From: CAYLPJ01 sp964385465
GTDB lineage: Bacteria; Planctomycetota; Phycisphaerae; SM23-33
Length of the DNA stretch: 64,000 nt
Direction of reading: 5' to 3'
NCBI GenBank assembly: GCA_964385465.1
Contig: CAYLPJ010000009.1
Location: forward strand, 66,708 to 130,707
The position numbers and the translations under genes were made by a program. Numbering within the stretch: position 1 is the first letter of the stretch; each line of letters starts with the position of its first letter. The notes beneath the pieces were generated by a model. It saw only the letters and a program-made list of their open reading frames with translations, was not told the origin of the DNA and ran no database searches. Of this stretch, positions 25,341-32,908 are shown piece by piece.

Positions 25341-25887
25341 CGTCGGGCTCCGGCTGGGCGAGTTCGCGCGTCTCGGCGGGGGCGGCGAGCCCCACGTCCC
25401 GCATGCGCTGGCGGACGATGCCGACGGCGCGGGCGCGGCGGCTCTCGATGGCCTCGATGTCCTCCGCCGTGGGCTCCGAGGGAGCCGAATGCGGGTGGCA
25501 GTAGCCCTTCGTCGAGGCGTACCAGGACATCTGCGGCGTGCCCGGATGCCCGTTGATATGGTCATCGAGGGGCACCCAGACGAGGGTCTTTCGGTAGGCG
25601 ACCCGGCCGTCGGGCCCGATCGTGTCGTGCCATCGGCCGGTCCACATCTCCACGGCGCTGTGGCGTCGTCGTGGGGCAGTGGGGCCGGCGCCGTCGGGGG
25701 CCCCGGCCGGGAGGTAGCGCCAGACCATCCCGCGTCTGCACACCAGGAACCGTTTGCCCTGGAGGATGCGGTAGTCGGCGGTCTGGCCGGCGGCGTCGAT
25801 GAGTCCGCCGCGGAGCTTGAGGTCGGAGAGGGCGTCGCGGGCCTCGCGGAGCTCAGCATCGGTCAGGTCGTAACGGTCTTCGTACAT
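25330..25887 (-). CDS. Hypothetical phage head protein
   Basis: 185 aa from the ATG at 25887 (MYEDRYDLTDAELREARDAL, good AGGA site). The N-terminal helix is followed by a beta-rich middle (YRILQGKRFLVCRRGMVWRY) and a helical C-terminus (IEAIESRRARAVGIVRQRM). It lies directly downstream of the capsid gene. No family recognised. Confidence 0.55.
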   Translation of the reverse strand: MYEDRYDLTDAELREARDALSDLKLRGGLIDAAGQTADYRILQGKRFLVCRRGMVWRYLPAGAPDGAGPTAPRRRHSAVEMWTGRWHDTIGPDGRVAYRKTLVWVPLDDHINGHPGTPQMSWYASTKGYCHPHSAPSEPTAEDIEAIESRRARAVGIVRQRMRDVGLAAPAETRELAQPEPDDAS

Positions 25888-25976
25888 GGGCGTCCTTTCG
25901 TTGGCCGTGCGGGGGGCGCCGCGGGCGCGCCCCCCACCGGCCGTCGTTGGAGGAAAGGTGAGGCGGTCCGGGCCGC

Positions 25977-26861
25977 TTACGCGTCGGTGATGATCGGCAC
26001 GCCGTAGGTGTCGATGTTCTCGCCGACGCCGTAGGCGATGGTGGCGACCACCTCGGTGCTTCGAGCGGAGGCGTCGCGCTCGTACTCGACCCTCAGGGGC
26101 CGGAGTTGGACGAGGGTGAGCGCCTCGCGGACGAACATCGCCCCGACGCGGTCGGCGCCGGCGTTGGCGGTCTCGACCTCGGTGGTCACGTAGATGGGCA
26201 CGCCGCAGAACAGGCCCCAGAAGCCGGCGGCCGGCGTGCCCTCCGGCAGCCGCCCCTCGCGGAGCAGCTCGGTGAGGTTGCCGAAGACCGCCGCGCTGTT
26301 CGACGTGCCGGTCAGCGCGCTGAACAGGTCGTACTTCTGGGTCGGGTGCAGCACGCAGACGATCTGCCCGGGAGCGTTGCTCATCTCCAGCGTGTACATC
26401 CCCTCGATGAAGTCGCTGACGGCCAGGTCCTGCCCGCTGGTGCCGACCTCGCCCGTGCCGTCGCTGTTCAGCGAGGCGAACAGGCCGCACAGGTCGCCGT
26501 CGATCTTCTGGGCGATCGCCCGTCCGCTGCTCCGCGCCCAGATGCCGAGATCGCCGATGACGGACGTCTCCAGCGCCAGGTCGGTCACCTCGGTGCTGAG
26601 CCCGACCTCGCCGACGGTGATCGACGCGGACGTCGTCGGGGTGCGGGCGGTCGAGGCGAGGTCGTCGCCCTCGCCGACGGCGGCGGCGGTGGTCGTGGGA
26701 AGCCGCGTCTGCTCCCAGACCTTCCCCTGGCCCGCGCCGAGGTACTCGCGCTGCACCAGGTTGGCCACCACCAGGTTCGGGCGGGCCTCGTCGAGAATGT
26801 CCGCCGTGATCATCTCGCTGGGAACCCACGCGTCGAGCGTGGTTGTCGTGGTCTGTGCCAT
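25977..26861 (-). CDS. Major capsid protein (HK97-like fold)
   Basis: 294 aa with a strong AGGAGA site. Pattern of an HK97-fold coat protein: an N-terminal arm with SEMITADILDEARPNLVVAN, an E-loop/P-domain region (TTTAAAVGEGDDLASTARTP, ASITVGEVGLSTEVTDLALE), a helix with RAIAQKIDGDLCGLF, and the A-domain with IVCVLHPTQKYDLFSALTG and GFWGLFCGVPIYVTTEV. It follows the scaffold gene. No prohead protease gene is present, so maturation would rely on the separate scaffold. Confidence 0.75.
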   Translation of the reverse strand: MAQTTTTTLDAWVPSEMITADILDEARPNLVVANLVQREYLGAGQGKVWEQTRLPTTTAAAVGEGDDLASTARTPTTSASITVGEVGLSTEVTDLALETSVIGDLGIWARSSGRAIAQKIDGDLCGLFASLNSDGTGEVGTSGQDLAVSDFIEGMYTLEMSNAPGQIVCVLHPTQKYDLFSALTGTSNSAAVFGNLTELLREGRLPEGTPAAGFWGLFCGVPIYVTTEVETANAGADRVGAMFVREALTLVQLRPLRVEYERDASARSTEVVATIAYGVGENIDTYGVPIITDA

Positions 26862-26882
26862 GATAGATATCTCCTACAGGTT

Positions 26883-27713
26883 CTACAGGTAGCCCCCGTC
26901 GTCGCGGCCGCCCCGGCCCAGAATGGCGTCGCGCTGGGCCCGCGTCATGCGGGCGGCCGCCGCCTGCCGCTCATCCGACGGCAGGGCCAGGAACTCCCGC
27001 CGCGTGCGGGGGAGGTCCTCACCGGCCGATCCCCCACCCCCGGCCTGGCGGGCGCCGCTGCCGGGAATGACGTTCGGCCTGACAAGGTTGGCGTTCTCCG
27101 GCCGGGCGAGGAAATCGCTCACGACGCGGTTGGCGTCGGTGACCGGCCGCTCGCCATCCAGCAGCGGCTGCCCGGCCTCGTCGAGGAACTCCAGTGCGGG
27201 CTCTCCGTCGTCGGTCTCACCGAGACGCACGCGGTCCCGCAGCAGGGCGACAACCTGTTCGGGGTTGATCGCTCGGGCGCGCACGGCGGCGGAACGGAGC
27301 TGCTGATCTCTCAGCAGGTCGGCGAGGCGCTGTTGCAGGGCGTCCTTGTGCCCGCGCAGGTGTTGGAGATGCTGCTCCAGCGGCTGGCGCACCCGCCGCT
27401 CGATGGCCGCGATGTCTTCGGCGTCGGGCGCGTCCGTCCCGCCGCCGGCGTCGCCGCCGTCGAGCTGTGCCCGCAGGGCCTCGACTTCCTCGGCCAGGCG
27501 GCGGGCCTTCTCCTTGGCCGCCTGACGCTGGGCCACCACCTTGTTCAGCTCGGCGCGAGAGACCGTCTCTCCGCCGGGCGTCTGCGGCGCGTCCGCGTCG
27601 CCGGACGACGCCTGCTGCGAAGCGTCGCCCGCCGGAGCCGCCGCGCCACTCGCGCCGCCGTCTCCGAGGGAAAGCCAACCGTCCGGTCTCTTGTCGTGAT
27701 CCATTTGCTCCAT
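26883..27713 (-). CDS. Capsid scaffolding-like protein
   Basis: 276 aa, ATG with AGGA upstream. Low-complexity N-terminus, long coiled-coil region about residues 50-150 (SRAELNKVVAQRQAAKEKAR, QQRLADLLRDQQL), then a C-terminal helix-rich end with MTRAQRDAILGRGGRDDGGYL. This highly charged helical make-up directly before the capsid gene is typical of scaffolds. Its C-terminal motif reappears in the 106-aa protein at 12278-12598. Confidence 0.65.
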   Translation of the reverse strand: MEQMDHDKRPDGWLSLGDGGASGAAAPAGDASQQASSGDADAPQTPGGETVSRAELNKVVAQRQAAKEKARRLAEEVEALRAQLDGGDAGGGTDAPDAEDIAAIERRVRQPLEQHLQHLRGHKDALQQRLADLLRDQQLRSAAVRARAINPEQVVALLRDRVRLGETDDGEPALEFLDEAGQPLLDGERPVTDANRVVSDFLARPENANLVRPNVIPGSGARQAGGGGSAGEDLPRTRREFLALPSDERQAAAARMTRAQRDAILGRGGRDDGGYL

Positions 27714-27729
27714 GGTCGATGGTCCTGGT

Positions 27730-28608
27730 TCAGGTTCGGGTCGCGTGTGTGTTCCCCCCGACCGCCGCCCGCGCGGGGCCGGCCGGCAAGGGCAGAATCC
27801 ATGTCTCGATCAGGAAGCCCGGCTCCCAGTTCCTCGCCAGCCAGGCGCGGTTGCGTCGCCCGGCGTGGGCGACCGCGGCCGGGCCAAGGTCGATCCAGTC
27901 CCGCAGCGCTTCGCCGAGTTCCTCGGGCGGCGTGGCGACGAACGGGTGCCCCCGCCCACGGGCGAGCCGCTGGACCTGCCACCCGGCGGTGGGCGAACAG
28001 GGGTTGAAGACCGTGCACGCCAGGGCCAGGGCCTCGAAGCTCACGCGCCCCGCGCCCTCCGGGACGCTCAGGTCCACCACCATGTGCGCCCTGGCCAGCC
28101 GCCGCAGCCCACACGCGCCGGGGGGACCGCACAGCACGTCCACGTCCGCGTTCAGCCCCGCAAGGGCCGCCAGGGCGACTTCGTACGCCTCGTCACCGGC
28201 GCCCGCGCCGGCCGGCAGGCAGCAGAGCACCGCCACGCGGTCCGCCGGCTTGTCAACCGGGCGATACAGGGGCCGGCAGTGAGGGACGAGTTCCGGCAGG
28301 ACCGGGCAGCCGAGACGCTCGGTCTCGCGTCGGCCGGCACTGACGCCCCACGGCAAGCCGTCGCCGGCGTCGGCCGGCCCCATGGCCCGCCCGGTGTGAG
28401 ACCAGCCGAGGGTGCGGCCGACGGGCAGCGCGTCGGCGCAGGCAGGCCAGGCGTCGTGGCAGAGGACCACGTCGGCGCAGGCAAGCCGCGCGGGCGAGGC
28501 CCCGTCGGCGCGGCGGGCGTAGCTTCGCCATCCGGCCTGTCGGAAGGCCTCGCAGGCGCCGCGGACCTCGTCGGCGTCCGGCGTCGGGCTGAGGTGGACG
28601 GCGATCAT
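27730..28608 (-). CDS. Phage-borne glycosyltransferase-like protein (GT-B)
   Basis: 292 aa from the ATG at 28608, which overlaps the portal stop (ATGA). N-terminal Rossmann-like half (MIAVHLSPTPDADEV, ADVVLCHDAWPACADALPVG), then RVAVLCCLPAGAG and a C-terminal GT-B donor site with SVPEGAGRVSFEALALA (E184 and E192, an E-x7-E pattern) and VFNP. Such an enzyme between portal and scaffold is unexpected in a head module. It may modify particle or host glycans, or be cargo. A family-4-like assignment is an inference. Confidence 0.6.
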   Translation of the reverse strand: MIAVHLSPTPDADEVRGACEAFRQAGWRSYARRADGASPARLACADVVLCHDAWPACADALPVGRTLGWSHTGRAMGPADAGDGLPWGVSAGRRETERLGCPVLPELVPHCRPLYRPVDKPADRVAVLCCLPAGAGAGDEAYEVALAALAGLNADVDVLCGPPGACGLRRLARAHMVVDLSVPEGAGRVSFEALALACTVFNPCSPTAGWQVQRLARGRGHPFVATPPEELGEALRDWIDLGPAAVAHAGRRNRAWLARNWEPGFLIETWILPLPAGPARAAVGGNTHATRT

Positions 28609-30113
28609 CGCCGCCCCCGCTTGCCATCGCCCGGGCGGCGGAACGCCGAGCGCTCGATCTGCTCGGCGATCTGGCGGTGCGGCGGGGAGCCCTCGCGGAC
28701 GAGCATGTTGGCCAACTGACGGCTCATCTCGCGGGTCACCTCGGTCAGGTCCCCGGCGACCGGCGAGCAGTCGGTCACCCACGTGCGGATGTTGTCGAGC
28801 ATCTCCCCGACGGGCTCGAGGACGAAGTCGCGGTTGTAGGTCACCTCGTAGCCGAGCGCCTCGCTCGCCTCGTGGGGTGCGATGCGCTCGCCGGTGGCGA
28901 GCACGACGGCCTGGCGCATCATCTCCAGCTCCGTCCGCTCGCACTGGGCGGCGGTCGCGCGGAGTTCGTTGTCCAGGTCCGTTCGCTCGATGGCGAGCTT
29001 CAGCCCGCTGCCGGCGTTGGCCTGCACCTCCGCCATCCCGCCGCGGAACTTCAAAAGCCGCAGGATCTCCCCGAGGTACAGCAGCAGCCACCGCCGCTTC
29101 TCAGCGATGTGGGCCACGTTGCCCTGCACGACGTTCAGCGTCGCGGCCGGGTCCTGGGCGGAAATCAGCGTCCCCCCGCCGTAGGTGTCCGGCAGTTCGG
29201 TGCTCTGGAAGCCGGTGGCAAACCAGCGGGGGACGGCTGCGAGCAGTTCGGCGTCGGCCTGGCTCTTGAGGTTCATCGCCACCTTGGCGACCACGGCCGG
29301 GCGGGTCAGCAGCGACAGCGGCACGCCGCCCTGCCCGGGCTTCTGCGACTCGCTGAAGTACAGCTTGACCACCGGCGGTCGGCCGAGGGCGTGGCCCCCC
29401 TCTTTCAGCAGCCGTACGTCGAGGCCTGTTTCGTCGGCGCTGTCGGCGGCGACGTGGGCGGGCTCGGCCCGCCAGAGCCGATAGCCATCGGCCGAGACGG
29501 TCAGGAAGTCCGTCGGCGCCCGCTCCTCGTCCGCGGCGGCCAGCTCGTCGGCGGGTGCCTGGCGACCGAGGCAGTAGCGGGCCCAGAGCAGTTCGCGGGA
29601 CCCGCCGACGGCCCACGCCGGACGCTGGAGCGGGGTGAACTGCATGAAGTAGGGCCCGAGTCGCAGCTCGGCCTGGTCGCGCCGGGTCTGGACGATCGCG
29701 CCCTCGGGCACGTCGGCGACCTGGGTGACGATGTCAACGCCGGTGATGTAGTGGTTCCACACGGCCCGCCGCATGAAGGCATCGAGCGTCGTCCCGCAGC
29801 CGTCGGCGTCGTGGATCAGCGGGGCGATCAGGTCGCGGTAGCGGCCGCCGGCGGCGAGGCTGCGTTTTGGCGGCGTCCGCCAGAGGTTGTCCACGCGGAT
29901 CCGCACGCCGTCGCGGCACATGTCAAGCGGGACGGACATGTCCAGGCGGTAGCGGTAGTCGTCGTCGTGCTCCTGGCGGCTGAACCGGGGCAGGTACGTG
30001 CCTGCCCGAAGGACATCCAGCGTGACCTCGGCGGCGTCGGTCTCCAGCCGCCACCGCGCCCGGTGACGGCGAAACAGCGTGCATTCCTGGAACGGGTCGA
30101 ACGGTTCGGGCAT
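28605..30113 (-). CDS. Phage portal protein
   Basis: 502 aa, directly after the large terminase as usual for portals. N-terminal helical clip/wing region (YRLDMSVPLDMCRDGVRIRV), central WNHYITGVDIVTQVADVPEG, GGVPLSLLTRPAVVAKVAM and the C-terminal helical barrel (NELRATAAQCERTELEMMRQ, TWVTDCSPVAGDLTEVTREM). The basic C-terminal tail overlaps the glycosyltransferase start. Gene order, size and helix pattern support a portal; the subfamily is not clear. Confidence 0.7.
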   Translation of the reverse strand: MPEPFDPFQECTLFRRHRARWRLETDAAEVTLDVLRAGTYLPRFSRQEHDDDYRYRLDMSVPLDMCRDGVRIRVDNLWRTPPKRSLAAGGRYRDLIAPLIHDADGCGTTLDAFMRRAVWNHYITGVDIVTQVADVPEGAIVQTRRDQAELRLGPYFMQFTPLQRPAWAVGGSRELLWARYCLGRQAPADELAAADEERAPTDFLTVSADGYRLWRAEPAHVAADSADETGLDVRLLKEGGHALGRPPVVKLYFSESQKPGQGGVPLSLLTRPAVVAKVAMNLKSQADAELLAAVPRWFATGFQSTELPDTYGGGTLISAQDPAATLNVVQGNVAHIAEKRRWLLLYLGEILRLLKFRGGMAEVQANAGSGLKLAIERTDLDNELRATAAQCERTELEMMRQAVVLATGERIAPHEASEALGYEVTYNRDFVLEPVGEMLDNIRTWVTDCSPVAGDLTEVTREMSRQLANMLVREGSPPHRQIAEQIERSAFRRPGDGKRGRR

Positions 30114-30141
30114 GGGGGTCTCTCTCGCGTTCGGGCTGGCC

Positions 30142-31626
30142 TCAGGCGTACCGCAGCAGGCGGGTCTCGGTCCGGTGCGGTGCCCAGCGGTTGACGAAGT
30201 AGTAACGAAGCGCGTCCATCGGATGATCGCAGGGCTGCGGCTTGATCGGCTCGTCGATGACCTGCCCGTTGACCTTGCGGAGGCGGTAGGACTCGAAGGC
30301 CTCGATCAGCCGCCGGCATCGTCCGGCGACGGTCAGCCGCGACGTTCCCGCCGCTGTGCGGAGGGACGAACGGATCAGGTTGATTCCGTTGTGGACGTCC
30401 CTCGCCCACGGTGAGGTGCTGTACCTGCACGGGATGCCGTGAGCGGCGAAGACCTCGATATCGCTGTAGCCGGTCTGGTCGTTGCGGCTGGCACCGGCGG
30501 GGTCGCAGAAGGTCGCCTCGATGCGCCGGGCGTCGTCGCGCCGGGCGATCTCGTCGGCATGGCAGGCCGTCGTGGCGCTGCCGGCACAGTATTCGTCCAC
30601 CACGCGGACCCCGCCGCCCTTGGTCTCCTGGATCCACAGGCAAACAAAGGCGTTCCAGCCCCAGTCGATCGCCCGCCACGTCGGCAGCGACGGGTCGAAA
30701 TCCAGGTACTCCCGAACATGCTCGCGACGATCGAAGCCTGGGTAGACCATGCCGTCCAGCGCGGGCCGGCGGCACTCGGCCTCGGCCTGCCACTGCTCGG
30801 GCGACCAGCGGCTGAACTGCCGGACCGCGTCGGCGATCGGCAACAGTCCCTCGCACTCGGCCGCGATACCCAGCCGCCGCGCCTCGTCGCCGTAGACCTC
30901 CCGCGCCTTGGCGACGCAAACGGCCGCGAGGGGACAGCTCTCGCAGCCCTCGCCCCTGGCGTGACGCTCCGGCGGACACTGCTCCAGCGCCTCCCAGATG
31001 TTCCACTTGTGCAGCCGCGGGCCGCTGGGCCCGGCGCTCTCGGCGACGGTGCGGCCCATGGCCCCGTCGGCACGGTGCCAGGTGGACGTGTCCACCACGC
31101 GGGCCGGCCTGCCGGGCGTGCCTGCGAGCATCCCGATCGACGCGGCCAGGACGTCGCCGTCGATCTCGTCGATCTCGTCGCGGTACAGCCGCTGGACCTT
31201 CGCCCCGCGAACGCGTCGCTGCGTGGCGGCGAGGATCTCGAAATCGCCGTTGGACAGCCTGGTAACCAGTCGCCCCGGGGCTCCGCAGAGCCGATCGCCC
31301 AGGACCTGCTCGCACCATCGCGCCCAGTAGCCGTAGAGGTTCATCGCCTGGGCCTCGCTGCCGGAGAGCACGCGCCCGTGCAGCGAGCCGGCGGCGAAGC
31401 GAAAGTCCAGCGTGGCCAGGATCGACGCCGACAACGTCTTCATCCCGCTGCGGCAGGCCCAGACGACCTGGTCCCGCCATGGGCGGAAGAACGCGTCGGC
31501 CACGAAGCCGAACGGCGAGGAGTGCCCGGGCGTCAGCACGCGTCGCGGCAGACGCACGCCGAAGGCCTCCTCGATGTATCGCCACAGCTCCAGCTCGAAT
31601 GTCGGCTTTGCGACCGGGTCATCCAT
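30142..31626 (-). CDS. Phage terminase large subunit
   Basis: 494 aa. N-terminal ATPase with Walker A-like WACRSGMKT (Lys63), Walker B LYRDEID (Asp150-Glu151), and a coupling segment VVDTSTW. C-terminal RNase H-like nuclease with AIDWGWN (Asp321) and FCDPAG (Asp375), then HPMDALRYY near the end. Between the domains lies a four-cysteine cluster (Cys217, Cys228, Cys231, Cys237: CPLAAVC type) that probably binds a metal and is a known flavour of some terminases. It follows small HTH/zinc proteins that could act as the small subunit. Both catalytic centres look intact, so DNA packaging may still be possible. Confidence 0.85.
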   Translation of the reverse strand: MDDPVAKPTFELELWRYIEEAFGVRLPRRVLTPGHSSPFGFVADAFFRPWRDQVVWACRSGMKTLSASILATLDFRFAAGSLHGRVLSGSEAQAMNLYGYWARWCEQVLGDRLCGAPGRLVTRLSNGDFEILAATQRRVRGAKVQRLYRDEIDEIDGDVLAASIGMLAGTPGRPARVVDTSTWHRADGAMGRTVAESAGPSGPRLHKWNIWEALEQCPPERHARGEGCESCPLAAVCVAKAREVYGDEARRLGIAAECEGLLPIADAVRQFSRWSPEQWQAEAECRRPALDGMVYPGFDRREHVREYLDFDPSLPTWRAIDWGWNAFVCLWIQETKGGGVRVVDEYCAGSATTACHADEIARRDDARRIEATFCDPAGASRNDQTGYSDIEVFAAHGIPCRYSTSPWARDVHNGINLIRSSLRTAAGTSRLTVAGRCRRLIEAFESYRLRKVNGQVIDEPIKPQPCDHPMDALRYYFVNRWAPHRTETRLLRYA

Positions 31627-31955
31627 GGTCGGCCGGCTCCCGTCGTGCGTGTCCGCAGCGCAGGCGGTCGGCGGACCCGCCCCGGCGGGGAACCGCCCCC
31701 CGGCCCGCGGGCCGCCCGTTCGAACGGCGCGCCCGCGGGGCCGGAAGGTCGGCGGAGGAGCCCCGGCAAGCAGGGAGGGCTCGCCGGGCTCGATGCCCGC
31801 CCGGCAACCGCTGAATCTGGTCGCCGGGTCGGGGGCGCAGGGCTGGATCGGAGACGTTTGGTCTGGTGCGAGGTCGCAAGGCGGTGGAGCACCTCCGGGC
31901 GGATCGGTTCAGGCGGCGAGAGACGCCCCTCCCTGGTCGGGGGCCAACGGGCCGA
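31627..31955. other. Gene-free stretch between HTH protein and terminase
   Basis: About 330 bases of GC-rich sequence with several short C/G inverted repeats (for example around 31690-31750). No ORF with a credible start or conserved look, and no promoter was convincing. It may hold a small RNA or packaging signal, but nothing specific is seen. Confidence 0.3.
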
Positions 31956-32303
31956 TCATCCCGCGGCCGCGTGGCCGGCCCGCTCCAGGAGCCAGTCAGG
32001 AGTCAGGTCTGGGCGGCGTCGCAGCATTCGAATCCAGTTGCACACGGTGTCCCGGCAGACGCCGAGGGCATCGGCGGCTTCCTGGTGGGTGAAGCCCTGG
32101 CAGAGCAGGAACAGGGCGGCGTCGAAGGTCTCCCACCGCCCGCCGCGTGCCATCACCATCTGCATCTGGCCCCACTCGCTGGCCCAGCAGTCGAAGCAGA
32201 GCGTCTGCGGCGCGTGCCCGGCCGGGCCGTGGTACATCGGGTCGCCGAATTCCTGCCCGCACCGCGGGCACCGGAACGCCGTCGTCGTTGCCGTCGCGAT
32301 CAT
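31956..32303 (-). CDS. Zinc-finger plus HTH protein (small-terminase-like)
   Basis: 115 aa from the ATG at 32303 (AAAGGAG upstream); the longer in-frame extension is a shadow. A CxxC pair (FRCPRCG, LCFDCW) forms a zinc finger in the first 45 residues, followed by a helix-turn-helix (FTHQEAADALGVCRDTVCNW). Placed just before the large terminase, it may recognise the packaging site or act as a transcription factor. Confidence 0.6.
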   Translation of the reverse strand: MIATATTTAFRCPRCGQEFGDPMYHGPAGHAPQTLCFDCWASEWGQMQMVMARGGRWETFDAALFLLCQGFTHQEAADALGVCRDTVCNWIRMLRRRPDLTPDWLLERAGHAAAG

Positions 32304-32409
32304 GCCCCGAACTCCTTTCGCTTCCTCACGCCGTTCGGTGTGCGCGAACCGGTCCCGCATGTCGTGGAAAGGGTTTCGCGCCTCCCTGCCGCCGGGCCGT
32401 TCCGGCGGG

Positions 32410-32658
32410 CTATTCGCAGATGCACGGTCGTTCGAGGCACTCGGCACAGACGGGCGCGGGGTCGTAGGACTCCCGGGCCCCGCAGTCGTCGCAGACACGG
32501 ACGAACTCGTCCGGCTCGCGGTCACCTGCCGGGCCGTGCCGGATGCCCCTCAGCGAGCAGGTCAGGAACGCCCCGGCACCGAGCTCCGCCGCGGTGGCCT
32601 CTCGCCCGCACTCGCGGCACCGCATTGCCCGTTGTGGATCCACGCGGAGCCGGAGCAT
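32410..32658 (-). CDS. Zinc-ribbon protein, first gene of the phage-like operon
   Basis: 82 aa with CRECGRE, RVCDDCG and PVCAECLERPC, giving four CxxC-type pairs. It starts about 120 bases downstream of the predicted transcription start. Probably a small DNA- or RNA-binding or regulatory protein; no family assignment. Confidence 0.6.
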   Translation of the reverse strand: MLRLRVDPQRAMRCRECGREATAAELGAGAFLTCSLRGIRHGPAGDREPDEFVRVCDDCGARESYDPAPVCAECLERPCICE

Positions 32659-32784
32659 GGGGGTCTCCCAGCGACTCTGTTCCTGTCGGTCTTCGGAAAA
32701 CCCACCGCCGATGTCCCCGAGTTGCCGGCGTCGCGGCGACCCGTGATGCCGCTTACCGTTTCGCTGCTATCCGATTCGCGATGA

Positions 32785-32812
32785 ATTATACAGCAGGTTC
32801 GCTCTCTTGCAA
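32785..32812 (-). promoter_or_regulatory. Promoter of the phage-derived operon
   Basis: On the minus strand: TTGCAA (-35, 32812-32807), 16-bp spacer, TATAAT (-10, 32790-32785). It lies in the most AT-rich patch of the window (about 32780-32880), which stands out sharply from its GC-rich surroundings. Confidence 0.75.
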
Positions 32813-32864
32813 GAAAGAAATGCAAATTATTTGATAGTTATTTAACCACCTCATGACACATATA

Positions 32865-32891
32865 GCAAGTTAATGCGCACATTGCACTTGC
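32865..32891. promoter_or_regulatory. Dyad symmetry (operator-like) between antiporter gene and phage promoter
   Basis: gcaagt...acttgc arms enclose a second dyad aatg-cgca-catt. It lies upstream of the phage-like promoter and downstream of the antiporter stop. With no U-run it is a poor terminator; an operator for a regulator encoded elsewhere is possible. Confidence 0.35.
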
Positions 32892-32908
32892 GGTCGTGGG
32901 CGGAACGG

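Larger units (their letters stand above)
11832..32812 (-). mobile_element. Phage-derived particle gene cluster (prophage remnant or GTA-like locus)
   Basis: About 21 kb in which every gene is on the minus strand with many ATGA/GTGA overlaps, running from an AT-rich promoter (32785-32812) to a hairpin (11832-11861). Recognisable modules in order are: HTH/zinc proteins, large terminase, portal, scaffold, HK97-like capsid, connectors, tail terminator, tail tube, chaperone pair, fibres and lectin-like proteins, hub, and small membrane/lipoprotein genes. No integrase, excisionase, repressor, replication, endolysin or tape-measure gene was found, and no flanking att repeats are visible. Base composition does not contrast strongly with the flanks. 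Confidence 0.85.

Noticed and set aside
32865..32891. Terminator of the antiporter gene
   Set aside because: The dyad has no U-run and sits next to the phage promoter; it is better described as operator-like.
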